A stretch of DNA of 32,429 bases from Mikrocytos mackini (GCA_030180075.1 JASNJN010000092.1:1-32429); one strand, 5' to 3'. Shown: positions 19,194 to 28,442, counted from the first letter of the stretch. Notes: generated from the letters alone by a model not told the origin. Made by a program: numbers and translations.

Positions 19194-19450
19194 GATGACG
19201 CATCATCTATATGCAAATGGGCGACAATATAAAAGTATAAATGAATTATGGGAAAATCTAGACCAAATATGGAGGGAAATATTAATCATAACATTTCAAC
19301 AATTTACATCTTTCAAATAAGGACAGATTGTGTGAAGTTATATTAAAAACGACGGGAAAACTGACTGTTAAGTCAAATTACAACGTAAGTTCAAAATATT
19401 TTGAGAGTAATAGTAGTCTTAGATGTTTTATTAGGAGTCCGGTAATAAAT
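19194..19450 (+). pseudogene. Tc1/mariner-like transposase C-terminal remnant
   Basis: The frame reads YKSINELWENLDQIWREI and then TFQQF, the pattern of the last helices of Tc1/mariner transposases. After a frameshift near 19315 it continues with RLCEVILKTTGKLTVKSNY, the usual arginine-plus-helix ending. The catalytic domain is absent. No start is expected, and the upstream boundary is only approximate. It is unrelated in sequence detail to the fragment at 2221-2980. Confidence 0.6.
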
Positions 19451-19636
19451 TTTTTTTTAATTATTCAAAAACTTAATATTGGGTTATACGTTTAATATTA
19501 CAACCAGATTAACTTTTTCATACTATGTATTTATAATTATTGAAGTAGACAACATAAAGACCATTTTAAAAATTAATTATATTTTGAGCATAATTTTAAT
19601 TTTTAAGTGACCGGCATTAAAAATATCGCACGCGAC

Positions 19637-19856
19637 ATATGTTGTTTCTCAGCGAATTTAAACATATGTTTCGGGCTCAGTTTTTTATTTGAAGTCTTGT
19701 TAAATTTTTTCTTTTATAACTGAATAATTTTTAAAAGTTTCGCCCGAAATTTTTAATATAAAAAAACTCCAAATTATAAAGGTAATTTTTTTAATAATAT
19801 CATAAAATAAAAAACCGAGCCCGAAGTTGATGTTAAAACGCGTTGAGAAACAATAT
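19637..19856. repeat. Inverted repeat with ~50-bp imperfect arms (element F)
   Basis: Arm 19637-19690 pairs with 19805-19856. Shared blocks include TTGTTTCTCA and TTCGGGCTC followed by GTTTTTTATTT. The 115-bp centre has another palindrome, TTTCGCCCGAAA. It is probably a MITE or foldback whose outer ends have eroded. No target duplication was identified. Confidence 0.65.
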
Positions 19857-20335
19857 ACTTCATTTACATCAAAAAATAACAATATTTATTTTTAAAAATT
19901 TCAGAGTAAAAATTTCACCACCCTTAAAAATACGAGTGTACATTCGAGATAGCTATAATTCTAAAAATATTTCAACTTTTTAGAACCTTATATGAAATTG
20001 AACACTTAAATCGGTTCTAGCTCGGTTAGTGATCATGGCCGGTATCTTTCTTTATTTAAAGCGTATTTGTAATATCGATGTTGTGGTTGTTATTGTTGTT
20101 ATTCTGGGTAATTTCTTGGGTGTTTAATAATTAGAATTGGTTATGGTTTTTGTTTTTGAAATTTACTTTTTGAAAGAACTTATGTCTTTATTGAATATAT
20201 CGAGCTTGTTTCAGGATATAAACAAGGCTAATTGTTTGGTAACCTATTTACAATCAATAGGTTTCGTCCCACTTCTACAATTTGCAAAAAATGTAATTCG
20301 GTTGTTGAGAGGCATGTTTACTATATTGGTGGGAC

Positions 20336-20920
20336 TTTAAACCAGAGTTGAGAATTTTGCCTAAATCCAGAACCCGATCCGACCCGCCCCGCCTTCGGGT
20401 CGGGCGGGTCGGGTAGGAAATTTGTAAGAATTTTTCTACTAAAAAATTAATTCCCCCAAATTTATGATATTCAAAAATAACGAATCAAAACTCAAAAATT
20501 ATTTGTTTTAGCCTGTTTTCATCATATAATCTAATATCAGAGTAAATTAACTATTTGAAAAATAAAATTACGCAAATATCTAGCGTAAATTAGTAAAATT
20601 GGGCATATTTTTAAAAATTCTCAACAAATCGTGAAACATGAAAATAATGAAAATATAATAATATAAACTTCAGATATACATTCCAGTAATTAAGCAAACG
20701 TGGGAAAGATTCCCAACGGATTATTTGAGGCCTTAGGTCTAAGAAATTTTGAACATCCACTCATATTTTGGTGTAAATTTTAACAGAATTTTTGAAATTA
20801 CATGATAAATTACTACCAAAAAATTTATATTTTCTACCCGAACCCGCCCGACCCGAATCGGGTCGGGTCGGGTCGGGCTCGGGTAGGGAAAACACCTAAA
20901 ATTCTCATGTCTGTTTTAAA
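20336..20920. mobile_element. TTAA-type MITE, copy A3
   Basis: The element starts TTTAAACCAGAGTTGAGAAT and ends with the imperfect complement (GAGAATTTT, then TTTTAAAA). Length is 585 bp. GC-rich GGGTCG arrays lie near both ends (20375-20417 and 20838-20887). Its first ~275 bp are nearly identical to copy A4 at 23273, after which the two differ. It is inserted in the transposase gene at 20137-22270. Confidence 0.85.
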
Positions 20921-21040
20921 ATTCTCAAAGAAGAGGAGGAATAAACCGAATAATTGAAGTTGATGAGACATGTTTATACAGAAGAAAATACAGCCCGGGA
21001 CACGTAATAAAGAACAACAGTTGATTAGCGGTATTGATCA

Positions 21041-21399
21041 TAGAGATTGGACACTTGCAAAATGTACGAATATTCAAAGCACAATTTTCAAAGGAGACGA
21101 ATATTCGAATAATCTTCGGAATTCTAAAATGTCTAAATATCCTGAAAATTCAAAATAAATTCATATCAAATATCGATTTCGTCATTCTGATCTAAAATCT
21201 AAACTTTACATAGTTTTTTATTCAATTCCAAAATTTAATTTTTCAAATCAAAAAATCGACGAATATTTGAATATTTCTGAGAAATTTCACAAAATTTTAA
21301 ATTATTTTTTAAAAATATTCGGAAAACGAATACCAGAAATTCGATTTTTGACGAATATTCCTAGTTTTCCAAAACGAATATTCGTATGTCTAATCTCTA
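21041..21399. mobile_element. hAT-like MITE G inside the ISXO2-type gene
   Basis: Ends TAGAGATTGGACA and the complement of TAGAGATTAGACATACGAAT, flanked by ATTGATCA (21033-21040) and ATTGATGA (21400-21407), an 8-bp duplication with one mismatch. The interior is rich in GAATATTC palindromes. Length is 359 bp, without coding capacity. Confidence 0.75.
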
Positions 21400-21574
21400 A
21401 TTGATGAGGAAAATAGAGATTTTTATGGTTTTGGTGAATGATAGACAGATAGAGGATATGGTGAATGTTTCTAGAATTCATATACACTCATGATCGATTA
21501 TCTTTACAGATGGCCGGGCAGCATATAGAAGCGCCTGCAGTAGCCTTGGATTTCCACATTTTGTGGTTAATCAC

Positions 21575-22044
21575 TACGGCTCCCAAAAAGCAATTTTTTC
21601 AAAATTGCATATGATTATTATTACGTCATTTTAACGCTCTAGAACGATTTTCAGGTCCCGTAGAGCCTCTGGTAGCGTTTTTTAAAAGCAATAAAAGGCA
21701 ATAAAGCAATTTTGGGCAATTTTTAGGTAAATTGACTAAAATAACAGCAATTTGGCGTAATAAATGGAATTATTTGGGTTGTTACTCCGGAACAATAAAA
21801 AAAAAATTTCTGACGAAAAAATCAAAAATTAAATTCGCCATATAAATCATTAATAGTTATTTAATATCGTTATTAATACATAATCGGAATTCTTTTGTCA
21901 TTTCAGGTTACTTTTGGAAGGAATTTCCAAAATTTATAATAAAATTGGTGGATTTTCATCGTTTTAGAGGCAATTTGGCGCAAAGAATCCCTGTTTTTAG
22001 AGCAATTTCCTATATAAATATAAAAGCAATTTCTGGGAGCCCTA
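21575..22044. mobile_element. hAT-like MITE H inside the ISXO2-type gene
   Basis: A 470-bp element with ends TACGGCTCCCAAAAAGCAAT and the complement of TAGGGCTCCCAGAAATTGC, flanked by perfect TTAATCAC duplications (21567-21574, 22045-22052). Removing it with one duplication copy rejoins the VVNH and SVKF segments in frame, confirming the boundaries. No coding capacity; several GCAATTTT motifs recur inside. Confidence 0.9.
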
Positions 22045-22274
22045 TTAATCACAGCGTAAAATTTGTTTTGCCAGAATGTGTGCAAGTTGTTAACGAAGAA
22101 ATGAAAATCCATACCTAAAACATAGAAAATCTATGGGGCATTTATAAGCGATTGTTAACAAAATAGTTTGGATCAAGGTACACTGATAAATATGGAATTA
22201 TACTTGGCAGAATGGATTTGGAGATTTTAAAAAGATCTGGGAGGAATGTTGCCAGGACATGGTAACTTTTTTCA

Positions 22275-22787
22275 ATAATTAATTATTCGATCACTTAATA
22301 AATATAATTGTTAATAAAAACAACAAATTATCAATAAAATAATTTGTCGTTTTTCGTACTGGGTGTGTGTGCGGTATTAGACAGAGCGGAGCTCCGTCTA
22401 ATGCCCATTATATAGTCATGATCACCATAACGTAGTTAAACGGAGTGATTCCGTTTAAAATAACATTATCGTAAATTGATTTATTTGGGCGTGCTCTAGG
22501 TTTATGATGTCTGTGATCACTAGATATATTATATTGCCTATTGTTATCATGATTTGTTTATTATTTTATTCTACTTTTATAAACATGTATTTACTTATAC
22601 GTCCTAAATTATGATTACGTCATATAAGTTTCCTAAGTTTCGATTTATTGCCGTAAGTCAACCAAACGAACTCATACCCATAAATCGAGAACAAACAAAC
22701 AAATTGTCGTGTTAAATTAAACACTCTTTCAAGTCATCGATTAACTATAACTCACGGTTATGCCAATTTAAATTTTAAAAGAAACCA
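22275..22787. other. Gene-free stretch with two adjacent palindromes
   Basis: No gene is supported. Two palindromes lie 33 bp apart: one centred on GGAGCTCC (about 22375-22402) and TTAAACGGAGTGATTCCGTT (from 22436). Both carry a CGGAG/CTCCG core. The last nine bases (22779-22787, AAGAAACCA) are the left target duplication of the MULE. Confidence 0.5.
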
Positions 22788-23015
22788 GAGAATCGTATTT
22801 TATCATAATAGATTTTTTGTTTACATGTATCAAATTTACTTTTTGAAGATATCTAGTTATTCAGTTTATTTGGATTTTAAACATAATTGTCGTAAAACAC
22901 ATATGGCGCACGGAATACGGATTTAGTGTTTTTAAAAAATTAATTTTTTTAAAAAGGCAAACATCTTAGCTACAAAGCACAGCATAACAAACTACATCTT
23001 AAAAATGCCTGATTA
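22788..23015 (+). repeat. Left terminal inverted repeat of the MULE
   Basis: It matches the reverse complement of 27252-27479 over its whole length with scattered differences, apart from a poorly matching outermost ~10 bases. Strong blocks include TATCATAATAGATTTTTTG and GAAGATATCTAGTTATTCA. Just inside it is a perfect palindrome CTAGTATTATAATACTAG (23024-23041). Confidence 0.92.
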
Positions 23016-23272
23016 GTCATTTTCTAGTATTATAATACTAGTTATGGTCAAATACATCCTGAATTCTTGAGAATTTACGAAACACCCATACCTTTCCCAT
23101 CTAAGCATCGAGTTAGTGGTGTTTGTAGAGTTTGCCAATAATTGTTTTATATAGATCTAAACAGCATTATAAGTTACTATAAGGAGGAATTTCATTAGGG
23201 ATTTCTTATCTGGGTAGTTTGGGAATGAATAAACACGGTTGAGCTAAAAGAAGGAACACGAGAATGGCTACA

Positions 23273-23661
23273 GTTTAAACCAGAGTTGAGAATTTTGCCT
23301 AAATCCAGAACCCGACCCTCCCCGCCTTCGGGTCGGGCGGGTCGGGTAGGAAATTTGTAAGAATTTTTCTACTAAAAAATTAATTCCCCCAAATTTATGA
23401 TATTCAAAAATAACGAATCAAAACTCAAAAATTATTTGTTTTAGCCTGTTTTCATCATATAATCTAATATCAGAGTAAATTAACTATTTGAAAAATAAAA
23501 TTACGCAAATATTTAGCGTAAATTAGTAAAATTGGGCATATTTTTAAAATTGCATCCATGTGAGAGTTTTTAGCGTTTTTTTGACCTTCTTCCGCCCGAA
23601 CCCGACCCGAACGGGTCGGGTTCGGGCGGTCGGGTCGGAAATTCTCAACTCTGGTTTAAAC
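23273..23661. mobile_element. TTAA-type MITE, copy A4
   Basis: A 389-bp element with perfect 23-bp inverted ends (GTTTAAACCAGAGTTGAG...). A GC-rich GGGTCGGGCGGGTCGGG block lies near the left end and a CCCGAACCCGACCCG palindrome near the right. The left ~275 bp are shared almost exactly with copy A3. It is inserted in the MULE downstream of the transposase. Confidence 0.9.
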
Positions 23662-25074
23662 TATGTGTACCTGTTCTCAACTCTATTCGCCTAGCAACTT
23701 ACTATTACGCATTTGGCCTAGATGCTATATGAGAATCTTCCAAGACAACCATATGATATTTTCTACTTACAACGGCAAAACAGATATTACGAGCTATTAA
23801 AGCTTTTTAATGAATGAAAAAGTATATTATCCATATCGGAAATTCTGTATTAAGTTACAAAGCAAAATTGATGAGAATTGGCAAAAATCAAAAGATATAG
23901 AAGCATATAATGTTTTAAATTGAAATTGAGAATGGTATAGGTTGCACGCGAATGAGTACAAGTTGTCGTTGTATGAAGATCTAAAATAAATAACTTTAAT
24001 TTTAAGAAATATTTTCTATATTAATAGAATGTTACAATGGTATATATTTAAATAAAAAGTTACACTGTTTATAATTGAAAAGTTGGAACCGGTATGATTT
24101 TTAAAAACAGATTTGAAAACTTTAAATATACAAATAATCATAAACCCCAGATTTCGGAATATAAATCCTATATTTAGTTTCTATTATTATATTAATAATT
24201 TAATGATTCGAACAGTTTAAATCCTTCTCTAAATCTATTTTATTCAAACAAGTGACATGAAACCACTTGTAGCATTCTTCACAAATAATCCATTCCACAT
24301 TTGAATTGGATAGCGTCGTGGTTCTATTCGGCGATTCTACTGATATACCGTCATTTAAAGGAAGTTCATCATCTGTTTTATAACATTTGCGACAGATATA
24401 TGCGCTTGGCTCTCCAAGTATCACTTTCTTCCTTCCTCGTTTATTATATACCCTTATAAACTCTGTTGGTAAGTTAGAACTCCTGTTTTTTACTTTCAGA
24501 GATAGCTGTGGAATGGTTTTGGTAGTTGTGCATGATATGTCTGGGTCAATTTCGAAAGAGGGTGTATAATGCCTGTTTACGAATGTTCTATTATATTCCA
24601 AGTAAGATTTCATGTTTATGAGGTCATTTTGAAATTCTAAATTTGTTAACGAAATCGAATCACTCTCCAACAGTTTGTTGATCTTTAAGAGCCAAACATC
24701 CAAAGAAAATAACGAAGTCTCTGGTTTGCACGTATTTGGTTTAAGTGTTTTATCGCGCGCAACAGTTCCTTTAAATATATGGAATTTCTTGGACTTTCTT
24801 TCTTTTTCTTGTTCATTTGCTTCATTTTCCATACTTCTTTTCGAAACATAAGCCACCAAATGGATGTGTTTACATATAACTTTCGTCATTGAAAATTGCA
24901 AACATGAACAAGTGAAGTCATTAAATCGTAGTTCACACGTATTGCATGCAGATCACGAATTAGTCAATTTTACATGTGGTTTAAGCTTAGTAATAGAATA
25001 GTGCTTATATCTCCACAAATATTGATTAATTCTTCTGCAATCGCCGATATTCAAAAGTAAAGCTTTCTTATGAC

Positions 25075-25544
25075 TAGGGTTCGGAATATATGTGACTAAA
25101 CTTGTGGTCACATATTTTGTGTAAAATTCGACGTAAAATCCTTTATAAATTTGGGAAATTTTTTAGGTATCCCATATCTGAGTATCCACAAATTTTAGAT
25201 TTTTCTCTATAATCTCTAAAAAACACATATTATTCGAGAGCGGATAAAATTTGGGCTAGCCCACTTTTGGGCTGGAAGGTGGACTAGACCAGATTTGGGC
25301 TGTTCATTTAATTTTATATGAACAAAATGTTTTATTGCTCTAAATATCATTATTTTGGGGTGTTATGAATTAATATTTATTTTAATATTGTTTGCAATGA
25401 TGTAATTGTTAAATATTTAAATTTTCACGTGCATATAATGGATAAATTTTGGGCTAGACCAACATTTGGGCCAGCCCAAAATTTATCTTCTCTCATATTA
25501 TTCACATATTTGATCATTTTTTGTCACATATATTCCGAACCCTA
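25075..25544. mobile_element. hAT-like MITE, copy B3, carrying a nested element
   Basis: Ends TAGGGTTCGGAATATATGTG and its complement, flanked by perfect 8-bp duplications CTTATGAC (25067-25074, 25545-25552). It contains the Mutator-type MITE at 25236-25494; without that and one duplication it would be 202 bp, close to the 200 bp of copy B1. It interrupts the MULE transposase between residues encoding ESHK and KALLLNIG, which rejoin in frame on removal. Confidence 0.93.
25236..25494. mobile_element. Mutator-type MITE nested in hAT-like MITE
   Basis: A 259-bp element with imperfect inverted ends (GAGAGCGGATAAAATTTGGG and the complement of GAGAGAAGATAAATTTTGGG) and further inverted GGGCTAG blocks. 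It is flanked by perfect 9-bp duplications ATATTATTC (25227-25235, 25495-25503). The 9-bp duplication and GAGA end point to the Mutator superfamily, so the autonomous MULE type around it, or a relative, could have mobilised it. Confidence 0.9.
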
Positions 25545-27169
25545 CTTATGACTTTCCAATGATTTGCTGAAGCTATGGCCATTATATTCTACTTTTGAGG
25601 ATTCCTGGATAACAAGTCCTTTTTTGAGTTCAACCCGTAAGGCATACAGCATCGTTTCAAGTAAATAATAAACTCTATTCTTTGAAAGACTGTTAAGATA
25701 TTCGTACTTTAACTTTTTAAAGTAAGACTTCGCAAAATTATTAGTATTCCACAGATAGGTTGTCCTTGTCCAAAGTCCCCATTTCATATAATTCGAAACA
25801 TGATGGGAATTAAAATACTCGTAAAACTTCATGTCGTTGTTTCTCAAGTAAGAAAGAAAATTTTGCAATATTATGTCAAATTCAATTTCATTTGACACCA
25901 CTAGTAATGAAAGATACTCCTTGATTATTCATCTTTTTGTTTTATCGTGAATAAGATTAATGCGTTTGTTCCAAGCCTTCTTTAAGTGAAAAAAGCAGAA
26001 AAGATGTGTTGTGTGCCCTTTGCCAAACACAGACTCCCAAGAATTGATGTATATAGTTGTTAAATCTGATATTAGAAAGGGAACCTTAAGCCCATAGCCA
26101 GCTTCATTTTTTATATTCTCAGAAACAAACCTCATTGTTTCCTCATTCTCTCGACTGCTTAGTATGAATATAAAGGGGTAGATTTTTGCAGACTATTAAT
26201 GCCAAATCCAACAGTGAGTGGAAATAAATATGTGTTTGTGCTATGAGTAGCATCAAACGAGATTCCATTTGGCAAGTAGGTATATAAATTCTCATCATGT
26301 TTTTTGTGGAAAATGCAAAAAAAATCGTCGGTTTCCAACGAAAAATACCGTATAGGCGTTTTATACGTTTTGTACGCAATTACTCTTATATTGTCATCAT
26401 TTTGAAGTTCCTTAATCAACATTTTCGTGCTGATAAAATCATTTTTATGCCATTGTTTCCGTTGTTTGTTATACTGTTTAAGATATTGGAGGTAATTTCA
26501 CGATAAAGTTTGAATTTTTGTATTAACTTTACCGTTTACTATATCCACCAAAATGTTCTTGATTTTTTTTTTCGTAGATATGCCGTTTTCAATATCCCCA
26601 CAGACTTTGTATTTTTCTTTAGCCGGCAGTTTGATTTTGTCCCAAACCGGTGCATATATATGATCAAAATTATAGACCACATGTACTTTCCCACTTTTAA
26701 ATCTAGTTGTATTAGCAAAAGCGACACACGGACAAATACCATCGACAAGATAGTTACACCTATGATATTCGGTAGTTTTGTTTCGTGCTGGAACAGTTGA
26801 AATTCGAATTAGAGTCTGAGTGCCCGTCTTCAAACTGTCTGCAGACCAAGTTTCATATTCTTTTTTCTTTGAAAAGTTTAAATGCTGTTCTTCAAATTCT
26901 TTTCTGTGTACAACTTTATAGTGTTTAATTAGATCTCTAAGAAAGCAAAAAGTATAATCACAGCTCATACAAATCATATTACTTTTTGATATAGTATCCT
27001 GTGTAATTTTTTCGGAATTTGTGTGCCCGGGATTTAATTGTGGCTTGGGGTTAGTTGGTTTAATGGAACCCGATTCGCGATCTTTTGAAGGTTTATCAAT
27101 CGTATCAGAGCCCCTTTTTCAAACGATTTCTTCAATATTTTGTTGTAACGGCTTGGTTTCTTATTCAAA

Positions 27170-27247
27170 CTGAGAACATTGTCCAATTAAAGGCTTGGCT
27201 ATTTTTTCGAAACCAAGTCTGTTATATCGTTGGACAATTGATGTTCA
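27170..27247. repeat. Inverted repeat inside the MULE right end
   Basis: GAACATTGTCCAATT pairs imperfectly with TTGGACAATTGATGTTC, and an inner GGCTTGG pairs with CCAAG. It lies between the first readable part of the transposase gene and the right terminal repeat, so it may be part of the transposase promoter region or another small insertion. Confidence 0.45.
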
Positions 27248-27251
27248 GATC

Positions 27252-27479
27252 TATCAGGCATTCTTAAGTCGTAGTTTGTTCTGCTGTGCTCTGTAGCTAA
27301 AATGTTTGCCTTTTCAAAGAATTAATTTTTTTTAAAAACACTAAAACCGTATTCCATGCGCTATATGTGTTTTACGACAATTATGTTTAAAATCCAAATA
27401 AATTGAATAACTAGATATCTTCAAAAAAGAAATTTGATACATGTAAACAAAAAATCTATTATGATAAAATATATTTTTG
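27252..27479 (-). repeat. Right terminal inverted repeat of the MULE
   Basis: Reverse-complement partner of 22788-23015, ending immediately before the duplication AAGAAACCA at 27480-27488. The two repeats differ at a modest number of positions, so the insertion is not brand new. Confidence 0.92.
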
Positions 27480-27516
27480 AAGAAACCACCATTAATTATT
27501 TATCAAAATTACCATA

Positions 27517-28398
27517 TTAATTCCCCTTTCCTAGTTCTTCACAATATTTGTTTATACTTTCAAAATCTTTTGCGTTCAGCGATACAACAGTCTGTTTATT
27601 TTCAAACTTAGCTCGTTTTTCCTTATCTATAGAACTGATAACAACAACGGGTTCGTCATTCTTATAATTAACAAGCGCATCTCCATTCTTTATTAAGAAA
27701 GATAAGTCAAACAAGTTTTCTACCGTTTGGTTAAAATCCTTTCCCTTTATGAACTTTATGTAGTTTGAAATCTTTTCCTTTCTAAGTTTAGTATGTAGCT
27801 TTTTTATTCTTTCGTCATTCATGGTTGTTTCCTTTACGTCCTCCGTTTGTGCGTTCATTTCTTTGGGATTTATAAAATCGTCTTTTTCATTAAAACTTTC
27901 GATTTTCTTTGTTTTCTTCATTTCCTCGTTATAAAGCGAATTCCTACGTGAGTTGTTATTAAGTAAATTATCATCTTTACTGGTTTCATTACACAAAATG
28001 CTTATCAGTGGAACAGCGAAGTTGAATGGGATTCCCTGTTTAAAGTTTGCAACCATGAACTTCTTGTAGTTGAATTTTAAGTGGGTCGATTTGCTGGATT
28101 TTAAAAGAGCATTTACAGCATTTATGAAGTTTTCTGCGTTTATATTGATGGAGTCGTTTATTAGCGCTCGACTGAGTTTTACTGAAGTCTCGCTGATTGT
28201 GTTTATTTGCTCTGTCTCCATTAATAGTTCGTTGGTGCTCTTGACGTCGGAATGGAGCCCGGTAAGTCTATCAAGATGGCTAGATAGAATATTGGTGTCT
28301 TTCTTATGTACAGCCTCGTCTAGTTTGTTTGTAAGGTCATGTTGTAGGTCTAGAAGTTGCCTCCTCGTTGTAGTGGACGTTTTGTATTTTTTCACCAT
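27517..28398 (-). CDS. NSE4: Nse4 (EID-type kleisin) of the SMC5/6 complex
   Basis: 293 residues. The C-terminal domain contains FNQTVENLFDLSFLIKNGDA (from about 222), an almost canonical Nse4 C-terminal signature that binds the SMC head. The N-terminal ~130 residues are helical and fit the Nse4 N-terminal domain that contacts the other SMC neck. The middle (about 140-215) is charged and low complexity, as expected of a kleisin linker. Nse4 bridges Smc5 and Smc6 with Nse1 and Nse3 in DNA repair and chromosome maintenance in the nucleus. The start at 28398 is fixed by an AAATTT-type motif a few bases upstream. It is divergent from Trm5. A MULE lies 28 bp past its stop. Confidence 0.88.
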   Translation of the reverse strand: MVKKYKTSTTTRRQLLDLQHDLTNKLDEAVHKKDTNILSSHLDRLTGLHSDVKSTNELLMETEQINTISETSVKLSRALINDSININAENFINAVNALLKSSKSTHLKFNYKKFMVANFKQGIPFNFAVPLISILCNETSKDDNLLNNNSRRNSLYNEEMKKTKKIESFNEKDDFINPKEMNAQTEDVKETTMNDERIKKLHTKLRKEKISNYIKFIKGKDFNQTVENLFDLSFLIKNGDALVNYKNDEPVVVISSIDKEKRAKFENKQTVVSLNAKDFESINKYCEELGKGN

Positions 28399-28442
28399 TT
28401 CTAAAAATTTAAATTTTAAATCGAAGGACTTCCCGGAATACG
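28399..28442. promoter_or_regulatory. Shared 44-bp divergent promoter of NSE4 and TRM5
   Basis: The whole interval between the two start codons is 44 bp. It contains one near-symmetric AAATTTAAATTTTAAAT motif placed almost against the NSE4 ATG, then CGAA and ACTTCCCGG leading to the TRM5 ATG. The A/T motif is nearly self-complementary and so could work in both directions. The CCC-like motif faces TRM5. Confidence 0.7.

Larger units (their letters stand above)
20137..22270 (+). pseudogene. ISXO2/Merlin-type transposase, split by three insertions
   Basis: Pieces in order: an N-terminal segment (MSLLNISSLF... LVTYLQSIGF) with a zinc-ribbon half ICKKCN in the shifted frame to 20335; then after element A3, IIEVDETCLYRRKYSPGH with the first catalytic Asp; a TGA replaces an expected Trp; then, after element G, frames leading to SIIFTDGRAAYRS with the second Asp and FPHFVVNH. 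After element H the frame resumes directly with SVKFVLPE and reaches KIHT-stop-NIENLWGIYKR, the conserved third motif interrupted by TAA. ISXO2/Merlin elements are known in microsporidia. The gene is thoroughly dead, yet most motifs remain readable. Confidence 0.85.
24200..27100 (-). pseudogene. MULE transposase 2, frameshifted and split by a MITE
   Basis: Reading down the minus strand: a C2H2 finger (CMSCDYTF... H-x4-H) and a C/H-rich FLYWCH-like segment (26977-26498); ISFDATHSTNTYLFP with the first catalytic Asp (about 26270-26220); LISDLTTIYINSW with the second Asp and FCFFHLKKAW (26135-25929); NTNNFAKSYFKKLK near 25745-25705, where Lys replaces the expected catalytic Glu. The MITE at 25075-25544 then splits the gene. 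After its right duplication the frame resumes to a TGA near 24952. The SWIM zinc motif (CSC...CKHIH) and a C-terminal PHD-like finger (CRKC... CEECYKWFHVTC) follow to 24200. At least three frameshifts or stops make it inactive. Confidence 0.9.
22788..27479. mobile_element. Full-ended Mutator-like element (MULE), 4.69 kb
   Basis: Inverted terminal repeats of about 228 bp (22788-23015 and 27252-27479) bound the element. It is flanked by perfect 9-bp duplications AAGAAACCA (22779-22787 and 27480-27488), the hallmark length of Mutator-type insertion. Inside, on the minus strand, is a broken MULE transposase (24200-27100). Later insertions within it are the TTAA-type MITE at 23273-23661 and the hAT-like MITE at 25075-25544, which itself holds a Mutator-type MITE. 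Without these and their duplicated targets the original element was about 3.8 kb. Its right end lies 28 bp beyond the Nse4 stop codon. Confidence 0.93.
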
